Part shown: piece by piece, positions 1-4,853 of the stretch
Layout: each line of letters begins with the position of its first letter
Numbering within the stretch: position 1 is the first letter of the stretch
Notes under the pieces: generated by a model
Told to the model about the DNA's origin: nothing
The model's database searches: none
Seen by the model: the letters and a program-made list of their open reading frames with translations, nothing else
Translations under genes and position numbers: made by a program
NCBI GenBank assembly: GCA_043820045.1
Contig: JBDREF010000440.1
Location: 1-5,107 of the forward strand
Length of the DNA: 5,107 bases
Source: JBDREF01 sp043820045
Lineage (GTDB): Bacteria; Planctomycetota; Phycisphaerae; Sedimentisphaerales; Anaerobacaceae
Direction of reading: 5' to 3'

Positions 1-167
1 GTTTTCTGAATGTCCCCGGTTACGTCGTGGCCTGGAAGCACCGCCTAACTGAAAACGGCCTGCCTGTAAGCGAGGTCGAACCGGTCGAGGACGAGAGAGA
101 ACAGGCGGAGATCCGGCAGATCCTGGAGAGTCAATTCCCCTACTCTCAGATCCTCTTCCCGGCGTGA
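1..167 (+). CDS. 3' end of an unrecognised protein gene (partial)
   Basis: The frame whose codons start at position 3 is open from the window edge to a TGA at 165-167 and gives the last 54 residues of a protein. The peptide begins FLNVPGYVVAWKHR, has an acidic middle (EVEPVEDEREQAE) likely to be helical, and ends QFPYSQILFPA. Third codon positions are rich in G and C, as in the triad downstream, which supports real coding. I do not recognise the family from this tail and see no catalytic motif. The start and most of the gene lie outside the window. It points the same way as the triad but is separated from it by about 700 bases of non-coding or decayed sequence, so it is probably not part of the same operon. 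Confidence 0.7.
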   Translation, partial: FLNVPGYVVAWKHRLTENGLPVSEVEPVEDEREQAEIRQILESQFPYSQILFPA

Positions 168-294
168 TGCTGAGACGAACCGGAATGGCTCATTATCGTG
201 AGATCCAAAATATGTATCGCCACAGGGTAGATGGTCAACTTTTCTGCGTTGCCGGTATTACGATTACGTCCTTAAACATATAAGACCAATAACC

Positions 295-444
295 ATGCAC
301 ATTTTCCTTACCGGTGTCAGCTGTGTCGGAAAATCGACCTCTATGGCGTTATCGTCCAGGTCAGGGAAGGCAGACGGAAGGGCTATGTTCCCTTGTACGA
401 TCTTGAGGTCACATCCAGAGAAGACAGGAATTTCTGGCCAGTGA
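295..444 (+). pseudogene. P-loop NTPase/kinase N-terminal remnant
   Basis: Translation from ATG 295 gives MHIFLTGVSCVGKST, a hydrophobic beta strand followed by a Walker A motif (GVSCVGKS, residues 7-14) at the position expected for the very N-terminus of a small nucleotide-binding kinase. After residue 16 the frame becomes serine/arginine-rich and meets TGA at 442-444 after 49 residues, with no Walker B or lid region. Reading past about 336 in a different frame gives a separate recognisable tail. I interpret it as the 5' scrap of a P-loop gene joined to unrelated sequence. There is no clear Shine-Dalgarno site. The Walker A match is direct; the pseudogene status is inference. A frameshift in a single composite gene is less likely because the two halves belong to different kinds of protein. 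Confidence 0.4.
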
Positions 445-476
445 GGGAATATGTGATCTGGTTTGCAAACCGCTAA
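336..476 (+). pseudogene. C-terminal remnant of a small calcium-binding-protein-like gene
   Basis: In the frame with codons at 336, 339 and so on, the sequence reads DLYGVIVQVREGRRKGY, then VPLYDLEVTSREDRNFWPV, then REYVIWFANR and a TAA at 474-476. From memory this resembles the C-terminus of short bacterial proteins annotated as calcium-binding (CcbP-like) in which a YGIIVKVRKGRRK segment, PLCDLEV and a terminal VWFANR recur. I could not verify this by search. The frame is open only back to 276, and residues before D336 look like noise because they are the out-of-frame reading of the P-loop fragment. No start codon or ribosome site suits this frame, so it is most likely a 5'-truncated remnant of about 46 residues. 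Confidence 0.45.
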
Positions 477-522
477 AAATAATCCATTGGAATTGGACTT
501 CTATATGTTTCTGAGTATATCT

Positions 523-535
523 GGTTGAAACATGC
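523..535 (+). repeat. 13-base direct repeat, left copy
   Basis: GGTTGAAACATGC occurs here and again at 4691-4703 in the same orientation, on either side of the DUF4236-triad-small-frame segment. The match does not extend further. A 13-base match in 5 kb can occur by chance, so a role as a cassette border is only a possibility. Confidence 0.35.
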
Positions 536-693
536 AGTTTTTGGAGGGTGTTTTTTTGGGTGATCGGGGGTATGCCCTTCTTCCTGAAATGTTGCGGCCG
601 GCGATTATGGCTGCCATGCATCCTTTCGACCGGTATTCATTGTTCGTTATTGACTGTAACAAGATAAGCGGGCATTCTTTATTTATCCTATAG
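532..693 (+). other. 53-codon open frame, doubtful gene or remnant
   Basis: The frame runs from ATG 532 to TAG 691-693. Its middle has a protein-like look (FLGDRGYALLPEML, then AAMHPFDRYSLFVIDCN), but no family is recognised. There is no good Shine-Dalgarno site, since GGAGGG lies downstream of the ATG. Local base composition is AT-rich. It may be a further piece of the decayed material upstream or a chance frame. Confidence 0.15.
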
Positions 694-735
694 ATTTCAA
701 ACGAAAATCGTGGTAATGAAGCCTCAAATATAAAA

Positions 736-764
736 GCAGTTAACAGCGTTCCATACTGTATAAT
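736..764 (+). promoter_or_regulatory. Possible promoter of the triad operon with an overlapping palindrome
   Basis: A perfect TATAAT lies at 759-764, in the AT-rich segment before the first gene of the operon, and would start transcription near 771, leaving a leader of about 100 bases. No good -35 box sits at 16-18 bases: TTAACA at 740-745 is only 13 bases away, although it is 16 bases from an alternative AATAAT at 762-767. GCAGTTAACAGC at 736-747 is a near-perfect 12-base palindrome (one mismatched pair) around GTTAAC and could be an operator. All of this is motif reading only. Confidence 0.3.
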
Positions 765-869
765 AATGCTGTAGGGAAACATAGTGGACTCAGCAAATTA
801 CGAACCATTGCTCCTCTTCTGGGACAGAATGCTTCTTCCCTTATCTGACAATCGGGGTTAAGGTCTCGT

Positions 870-1778
870 ATGTCTTGGCGCTGGCGAAAGGTATTGCGGA
901 CTGGTCCAGTGAGGACTACAATGACGCGTAAAGGCGTTGGTTGGAGCATTGGTATACCGGGCCTCCGGTATGGCATTTCACCGAGTGGAAAAAGATTCAT
1001 CTCGGTCGGGCTCTCCGGCACGGGACTCTATTGGATCAAGTATCTTGATAGTGGGAAATCGAAACAGCGAAACTGGAGGAGGTTCATCATGGATCAAGTA
1101 CCGTTTGGCGGTGTGACATTGGCGGAAAATCCTGAACCACGTTGTCCGTCTCTGCTCTTGTTGGATGTGTCTGGCTCCATGGCCGGTCAACCCATATCGG
1201 AGTTACAGGCCGGACTGACGAAATACAAAGACGAGTTGGCAGCGGACAACTTGGCGCGCAAGAGGGTTGAAGTGGCAATCGTGGCGTTCGGTGGCGTGCC
1301 GCAGGTTCTACAGAATTTCTGTACCGCGGATGTCCTCACTGTTCCGCAACTGACCGCTCAGGGTGAAACGCCGATGGGGCAGGCTATCAACATGGGCCTG
1401 GGTTTGTTAGACGACAGGAAGCAAGAATACAGGCAGAACGGCATCAACTACTTCCGTCCTTGGGTCTTCCTTATCACGGATGGAGCACCTACTGACATGA
1501 ACACGGCCGCATGGCCGGAAGCAGTCGAGAAACTCCAAAAAGGGGAGCAACAGCGAGCGTTCTCCTTTTTCGCCGTTGGTGTTGAAGGTGCAAACATGGA
1601 CGTACTTAAGCAATTGTGCGTCTCTCGCGATCCTCTAAAACTCAAAGGACTGAGGTTCAGAGACCTTTTCTCATGGCTATCGAATTCGCAACAAGCAGTT
1701 TCCAAGTCGAAGCCGGGGGAAACGGTACCGCTTGAAAATCCTACTGGACCGAATGGATGGGCAGAAGTGTCTGCGTGA
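870..1778 (+). CDS. DUF4236 domain in continuous frame with a TerY-like vWA domain (302 aa if one protein)
   Basis: From ATG 870, six bases after a TAAGG ribosome site (859-863), the first 73 residues match the pattern of DUF4236: W-x-W-R-K near the start, GPVRTTMTRKGVGWSIG, GLRYGISPSGKRFIS, and GTGLYWIKYL at residues 51-60. DUF4236 is a short domain of unknown role, rich in Gly, Arg and beta structure, usually at the extreme N-terminus. No stop codon separates it from the vWA domain, so the frame continues to 1778. The linker (DSGKSKQRNWRRFI) is short and basic and coincides with the ribosome site of the internal start at 1089. Two readings are possible: a true DUF4236-vWA fusion, or a DUF4236 gene that has lost its stop and is read through while the vWA protein is also made separately. 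Full-length translation is less certain than the presence of both domains. Confidence 0.6.
   Translation: MSWRWRKVLRTGPVRTTMTRKGVGWSIGIPGLRYGISPSGKRFISVGLSGTGLYWIKYLDSGKSKQRNWRRFIMDQVPFGGVTLAENPEPRCPSLLLLDVSGSMAGQPISELQAGLTKYKDELAADNLARKRVEVAIVAFGGVPQVLQNFCTADVLTVPQLTAQGETPMGQAINMGLGLLDDRKQEYRQNGINYFRPWVFLITDGAPTDMNTAAWPEAVEKLQKGEQQRAFSFFAVGVEGANMDVLKQLCVSRDPLKLKGLRFRDLFSWLSNSQQAVSKSKPGETVPLENPTGPNGWAEVSA
1074..1091 (+). promoter_or_regulatory. Strong Shine-Dalgarno site that supports the internal vWA start at 1089
   Basis: TGGAGGAGG at 1074-1082 is followed by six bases and ATG at 1089. It is the strongest ribosome binding site in the operon, and it lies inside the longer frame that starts at 870. 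Together with the family-typical N-terminus after it, this argues that a stand-alone vWA protein is made even if the DUF4236-containing form also exists. Confidence 0.75.
1089..1778 (+). CDS. terY: TerY-like vWA domain protein, start at internal ATG (229 aa)
   Basis: This start gives MDQVPFGGVTLAENPEPRCP, the usual opening of TerY-type proteins as I know them, and the length (229 aa) fits a single vWA domain. The MIDAS metal site is complete: D26-x-S28-x-S30 (LLLLDVSGSM), T94 in GETPMG, and D131 in FLITDGAPTD. The C-terminus, with KLKGLRFRDLFSWLSNS and ENPTGPNGW, is also family-typical. No signal peptide or membrane helix is seen, so it should be cytoplasmic. In TerY-P operons the vWA protein is thought to bind divalent metal and to act as a scaffold or phosphorylation partner of the kinase/phosphatase pair; its exact biochemistry is not established. 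Its TGA (1776-1778) overlaps the ATG of the PP2C gene by one base, which implies translational coupling. A separate entry covers the longer reading with the DUF4236 domain. Confidence 0.85.
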   Translation: MDQVPFGGVTLAENPEPRCPSLLLLDVSGSMAGQPISELQAGLTKYKDELAADNLARKRVEVAIVAFGGVPQVLQNFCTADVLTVPQLTAQGETPMGQAINMGLGLLDDRKQEYRQNGINYFRPWVFLITDGAPTDMNTAAWPEAVEKLQKGEQQRAFSFFAVGVEGANMDVLKQLCVSRDPLKLKGLRFRDLFSWLSNSQQAVSKSKPGETVPLENPTGPNGWAEVSA

Positions 1779-2545
1779 TGTGGAAACTGATTCGTGCCAG
1801 CGTAATTGGGACAGGACATAAGAGAAACGGAACTGCCTGTCAGGATGTGTGCTCTTCCGGGGAGTTCGTTGTTTCTGGTGTTCCTTGCCTCGTCGCCGCC
1901 ATTGCTGATGGTGCGGGTAGCGCAAAGGAGGGTGGGCTTGGAGCGGAGACAACTGTTCAGACAATCATTCAGGCAATTACGTCCAGCCCGAAAACTCCCG
2001 ATTCGTTTGATCGCAACGACGCCCAAGGTTGGTTGGAGATGGTCAGGTCGGCATTGCAGGCCGAGGCATCGGCCTTTGGTGTGGACTTGCCGGATTTGGC
2101 GTGTACAGTTCTCGTGTGTTGTATTACGGACACTCACGCGGTATTTCTTCAGGTTGGGGATGGCGCGTGGGTTATGGCGATAGACGGTCAACTTGAGGTC
2201 GTCACTTGGCCCGAGGCAGGCGAATACGCAAATGAGACCGTCTTTGTCACATCATCAAACTGCTTCGAGCAATCTGCATTTACGGTCAAATCTGGTCGGA
2301 TTGAGGCCCTCGCGGGTCTGAGCGACGGGCTGCAACTACTTTCCTTGGACTACGCAAAGCGGTCTCCCCATAATGGGTTTTTTCTTCCTATGATTGAAAC
2401 CCTTCGTGCGGTCGAGAATGCCGGTGATCTCATTGCGCCTCTTATGGCGTTCCTCGACAGCGATGCTGTCAATGAGCGAACCGACGACGACAAGACACTC
2501 ATCATTGCCGTGCGGACTGATTCCACTGAAAAACCATGCTGTTAG
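1778..2545 (+). CDS. PP2C-family Ser/Thr phosphatase of the TerY-P triad (255 aa)
   Basis: It is a metal-dependent (PPM/PP2C-type) protein phosphatase expected to remove phosphate from Ser/Thr on targets of the neighbouring kinase. Motifs in order: GTGHKRNGTACQD (residues 11-23), the metal-binding ADGAGSAKEGGLGAE (43-57), VFLQVGDGAWV (122-132), the late metal-binding SDGL (182-185), and DDDKT near the end (236-240), matching the D-[DN]-x-T motif. The key aspartates are therefore kept, and at 255 aa it is a compact PP2C_2-type enzyme with no extra domain or membrane helix. ATG 1778 is chosen because MWKLIRASVIGTGH is the family-like start and because it shares one base with the vWA stop. ATG 1757 would add seven residues with no support. 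The 3' end overlaps the kinase gene by 10 bases, so the three genes are probably co-translated. Confidence 0.92.
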   Translation: MWKLIRASVIGTGHKRNGTACQDVCSSGEFVVSGVPCLVAAIADGAGSAKEGGLGAETTVQTIIQAITSSPKTPDSFDRNDAQGWLEMVRSALQAEASAFGVDLPDLACTVLVCCITDTHAVFLQVGDGAWVMAIDGQLEVVTWPEAGEYANETVFVTSSNCFEQSAFTVKSGRIEALAGLSDGLQLLSLDYAKRSPHNGFFLPMIETLRAVENAGDLIAPLMAFLDSDAVNERTDDDKTLIIAVRTDSTEKPCC

Positions 2546-4485
2546 TATCCCAGAAGGGACATCAATTCCAAGTCTCACGTCAGTTGGGGCGCGGCGGAGA
2601 AGGAACGGCGTTCCTTCTTGGCAACGCTCCGGGGTATGTAGCTAAAGTCTACCATCAAGCGTTAACCGATAGACAGGTGCAGAAACTGCAGATCATGACG
2701 GCGATGTGTGACGATGTTCTGCTGTCCAATGCTGCATGGCCCATGGATGTTGTTTCACGGATAGGCGAACGCCAGCCGTGCGGTTTCATCATGCCTTTTG
2801 CCAAAGGTCACGAACTGCATGAAGTATACGGTCCTGCATCGCGCAAACACAGACTTCCAACGGCCACGTGGGACCATTTAATTCTTGTTGCGCGAAACTC
2901 TGCCTGCGCCTTTGATACCCTGCATCGCCGAAACGTGGTCGTTGGCGACGTCAACGAAAAGAACCTGTTTGTCCGGGAAGACGGCAGAGTCGTCCTGGTT
3001 GACTGTGACTCCTATCAGGTTTCAAGGAATGGACAGGTCTATCCCTGTCGGGTGGGTGTCCCACTTTACACCCCGCCGGAGTTACAGGGACAGCATCTTT
3101 CTCAGGTCCAACGTTCAGCGAACCATGACGCATTTGGTCTTGCTGTTCTCATCTTCCAACTACTTTTCATGGGGCGGCATCCATTTGCCGGTGTAACGCG
3201 CGATGCTCAGTACCTCGCGATAGAGAATGGTGATGCCATACGAAATGGGCTTTACGCTTACGGCAGGGGGGCTGTTTCGGCTGGCATCATGCCGCCCCCC
3301 AACACTTTGCCGATCACTGCTGTGACGCCGGAGCTTCAGGCACTTTTCGAGACAGCATTCGTGAAGGGTGCTGCCGCCGATGGTGGCCGCCCCAACACGA
3401 CGCAATGGGTCCAAGTCCTTGAGAACCTTCGACAAAGGCTTGTGACATGTCGAATAGAGAAGTCACACAAGTACTCGAACCATCTTGCCGTGTGCCCTTG
3501 GTGCGTTCTTGTCCGTAGTTCGGGAGTTCATTTCTTCGTCTGTGTCTCCTTTGCGAGTTACATTGAAGTCACCGGCGACGACGTAGCTTCCATCAGAAGG
3601 GCCATTGACCAGTTGACGGAAATGTCATTCGTCATTAGGGACTTGAATGACTTCGCGAAGCAAGTTGCTCCAAAGGCAACGCCCATTCCGAGCAACGTCA
3701 AGGGGCCGTCTGGGGCTTTTTTCGGGGGAATCTTGCTTGTGATCGTATGTATCCTGATTGGATTCAATTTCCCCTTGGCATTCCTCGGCGTATTCTGGGG
3801 AATAGGATTGATTTCCAGTGGCCGACGAAAGCCGGAGTATCGCGCTGAGTACTCCCGGCGCAGATCTCGCCGGGATCAGTGCCAGCAACAGGCGGATGGT
3901 CTCCACAAGGAACTGCGCAACACCGTAAATGGGTACCATCTTGACTTTACTCGGAACAAGAGCCACTTGGAGGATGCATTCCGGAGATACGCGAATCTGC
4001 CTCAAGAGCGGCAGCGTCAGTTGGCGGCCCTTGAACAGAGAAAGAGGCAAGTGCAACTCGACGCATTTCTCGACCGGTTCCTGATCGCCAAGTTCAAGAT
4101 TAGGGAGATAGGACCAGCGCGGAAGGCCATGCTGATCTCATATGGAGTTGAGACGGCGGCGGACATAACGGAGGGTAAAGTCAAAGTCATACCGGGGTTC
4201 AAGCACCATCTCTTCAACGCGTTGATGCAGTGGCGCCTGTCATGTGAGAAGCGTTTTGTTTTCGATCCGAGCAAGCCGATTCCGCAGGCAGAGATTGACA
4301 GAGTGAACAGGCGTTTGATGAATCTGAAGACGGAGCTCCAGGAAAAGCAGCGCACATTGCTGAAAGAGTTGGTTGACCAGGGCAATAAGGCGAAGGCGCG
4401 AGTTGTAGATCTGAACGCCAAGATTGAGGTGGCTTGTCGCGAGTGGAAGCAGGCGGAAGCGGACCTTCGGGTGTTCGGCAATTGA
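2536..4485 (+). CDS. Ser/Thr-kinase-like protein with Cys motif, membrane hairpin, coiled coils and HhH (649 aa)
   Basis: The N-terminal kinase domain spans about residues 10-300: glycine-rich loop LGRGGEGTAF (18-27), VAK lysine K37, catalytic segment VVVGDVNEKNLFV with D138 and N143, metal-binding D158 in VDCDSYQV (in place of DFG), PPE (180-182), and HDAFGLAVLIFQ (197-208). The usual HRD His-Arg is replaced by Val-Gly, as in related divergent bacterial kinases, but the catalytic Lys, Asp, Asn and Asp remain, so activity is plausible. Next comes a CPWC pair (320-323) with nearby His311 and His316, perhaps a zinc site. Two hydrophobic segments (about 393-412 and 413-428) look like a membrane hairpin. 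A charged coiled coil (about 431-515), an HhH (about 521-567, with IREIGPARKAMLISYGV and VIPGFKHH) and a final coiled coil (585-645) follow. It is the kinase of the triad. The HhH suggests nucleic-acid contact, and the hairpin suggests membrane anchoring; both are inference. Confidence 0.92.
   Translation: MLLVSQKGHQFQVSRQLGRGGEGTAFLLGNAPGYVAKVYHQALTDRQVQKLQIMTAMCDDVLLSNAAWPMDVVSRIGERQPCGFIMPFAKGHELHEVYGPASRKHRLPTATWDHLILVARNSACAFDTLHRRNVVVGDVNEKNLFVREDGRVVLVDCDSYQVSRNGQVYPCRVGVPLYTPPELQGQHLSQVQRSANHDAFGLAVLIFQLLFMGRHPFAGVTRDAQYLAIENGDAIRNGLYAYGRGAVSAGIMPPPNTLPITAVTPELQALFETAFVKGAAADGGRPNTTQWVQVLENLRQRLVTCRIEKSHKYSNHLAVCPWCVLVRSSGVHFFVCVSFASYIEVTGDDVASIRRAIDQLTEMSFVIRDLNDFAKQVAPKATPIPSNVKGPSGAFFGGILLVIVCILIGFNFPLAFLGVFWGIGLISSGRRKPEYRAEYSRRRSRRDQCQQQADGLHKELRNTVNGYHLDFTRNKSHLEDAFRRYANLPQERQRQLAALEQRKRQVQLDAFLDRFLIAKFKIREIGPARKAMLISYGVETAADITEGKVKVIPGFKHHLFNALMQWRLSCEKRFVFDPSKPIPQAEIDRVNRRLMNLKTELQEKQRTLLKELVDQGNKAKARVVDLNAKIEVACREWKQAEADLRVFGN
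3493..3504 (+). other. CPWC motif after the kinase domain (possible zinc site)
   Basis: Residues 320-323 of the kinase protein are Cys-Pro-Trp-Cys, followed by a beta-like GVHFF. A second Cys pair is not obvious, but His311, His316, Cys305 and Cys336 are near. A CPWC element at this point recurs in TerY-P kinases as I recall them. Metal binding is inferred. Confidence 0.45.
3712..3819 (+). other. Predicted membrane hairpin in the kinase protein
   Basis: Residues 393-428 are almost wholly hydrophobic, with a short NFP turn (411-413) between two helices. They begin AFFGGILLVIVCILIGF and end LISSGRRK. The basic residues right after (GRRK) would favour a cytoplasmic position for the following coiled coil and HhH, and a hairpin would leave the kinase domain on the same side. 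Confidence 0.6.
4096..4236 (+). other. Helix-hairpin-helix region of the kinase protein
   Basis: Residues 521-567 show the paired HhH pattern: a helix ending in IGPARK, then helix LISYGVETAADI, then VIPGFKHHLFNALMQWR. The G-x-x-x-K/A hairpin residues and the second GF hairpin resemble DNA-binding HhH units and the HhH reported in kinases of this triad. DNA binding itself is not shown by sequence. Confidence 0.6.
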
Positions 4486-4601
4486 TGACTGAGCTGGAAA
4501 TAGAGAAGGCCAACAAGCGCCTGCAACACTACGCCGGTTCCGTTCCACTCCACCGGCGAGGGTCAGGCGTGACGTTCACCCTTTCAATCGAAAATAATTG
4601 A
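4485..4601 (+). CDS. 38-aa small protein or truncated gene start, coupled to the kinase stop
   Basis: ATG 4485 shares its A with the kinase TGA (4483-4485), the same TGATG junction as between the vWA and PP2C genes. The frame starts MTELEIEKANKRLQHYAGSV, a helical charged stretch, then turns basic and glycine-rich (PLHRRGSGVTFTLSIENN) and stops at 4599-4601. No family is recognised. The coupled start suggests a fourth gene of the operon. The abrupt change after about residue 17 and the short length could mean that only the 5' end of a longer gene survives. A chance frame after the kinase is also possible. Confidence 0.4.
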   Translation: MTELEIEKANKRLQHYAGSVPLHRRGSGVTFTLSIENN

Positions 4602-4690
4602 TCCGAAAGGCCGAGTCATGTTTACTCTTCGTAGGTGCCGCCAAGAACAGACATCCTTCATATTTCCACCCATCTTCCTGACGCCTTACG

Positions 4691-4703
4691 GGTTGAAACA
4701 TGC
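4691..4703 (+). repeat. 13-base direct repeat, right copy
   Basis: This is an exact copy of the sequence at 523-535. It directly abuts the inverted repeats that begin at 4701. Confidence 0.35.
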
Positions 4704-4755
4704 GAAGGCTTGACAGCTTATTTTACCTTCGTATAGACTCCGGCTGTCTTCCTTC
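4701..4755 (+). terminator. Overlapping inverted repeats, possible terminator or RNA switch
   Basis: GAAGG at 4704-4708 can pair with CCTTC at 4726-4730 (stem TGCGAAGG/CCTTCGTA, one wobble pair) or, together with GACAGC at 4712-4717, with GCTGTC...CCTTC at 4743-4755. The two foldings exclude each other. TTTT at 4721-4724 lies inside the loop, not after a stem, so the standard intrinsic terminator layout is not met. It lies 100 bases after the small frame that ends at 4601. Confidence 0.25.
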
Positions 4756-4800
4756 AATCGACAACCCTCGATGAAGATGCGGGATTACAATCAGTTATCA

Positions 4801-4828
4801 TTGATTTCATTCCCTCGGTAATTATGAT
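4801..4828 (+). promoter_or_regulatory. Probable promoter of the last gene
   Basis: TTGATT (4801-4806) and TATGAT (4823-4828) are separated by 16 bases, which fits a sigma-70-type promoter with four of six and five of six consensus bases. Transcription would start near 4835, just upstream of the ribosome site at 4842-4846. This suggests that the last gene is transcribed separately from the triad. Confidence 0.45.
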
Positions 4829-4853
4829 ATGCAATTGGTGAAAGGGACATAGC

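Larger units (their letters stand above)
168..869. other. Gene-poor stretch with decayed coding fragments
   Basis: I see no intact gene of normal size in these 700 bases. The stretch is AT-richer than the triad, especially from about 475 on. It contains short open frames on the plus strand: 185-283 (32 codons, no recognisable content), 295-444 (starts with a P-loop), 276-476 in another frame (ends in a recognisable small-protein tail) and 532-693 (53 codons). The 93- and 70-codon frames on the minus strand between 409 and 782 show no family resemblance. Recognisable motifs broken between frames indicate gene remnants. The right end is the likely promoter and leader region of the triad. Confidence 0.6.
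4602..4800. other. Intergenic region after the operon
   Basis: No gene is seen here. The region is AT-richer than the triad and contains overlapping inverted repeats (4701-4755), one copy of a 13-base repeat (4691-4703), and then the probable promoter of the next gene. No classical terminator with a GC-rich hairpin and T tract was found. Confidence 0.5.

Noticed and set aside
185..283. 32-codon frame starting MAHYREIQNMYRHR
   Set aside because: It has no Shine-Dalgarno site, no recognisable family and too short a length, and it lies in a stretch of decayed fragments.
756..773. LexA-like box with CTGTA repeated at 756 and 769
   Set aside because: The two CTGTA units are direct, not inverted as an SOS box needs. 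The CTGT-N8-ACAG pattern is absent.
1757..1777. Upstream ATG for the PP2C gene
   Set aside because: The extra residues (MGRSVCV) are not family-like, and the ATG at 1778 gives the usual start and the one-base stop/start overlap.
1806..2183. 125-codon plus-strand frame inside the PP2C gene
   Set aside because: The PP2C frame in the same bases holds the metal-binding motifs. This frame is Arg-rich and without motifs.
1448..2191. 247-codon open frame on the minus strand across the vWA and PP2C genes
   Set aside because: It lies antisense to two genes with complete motifs, and its translation has no recognisable domain. It is a shadow of the coding bias on the plus strand.
4017..4553. 178-codon open frame on the minus strand across the kinase 3' end
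   Set aside because: It is antisense to the HhH and coiled-coil part of the kinase, low in complexity and Ser/Arg-rich, with no ribosome site or family resemblance.
4668..4700. CRISPR-like repeat end (GACGCCTTACGGGTTGAAAC)
   Set aside because: The GTTGAAAC ending resembles some CRISPR repeats, but there is no second full copy, no regular spacing and no cas gene. The other GTTGAAAC at 523-531 has different sequence before it.
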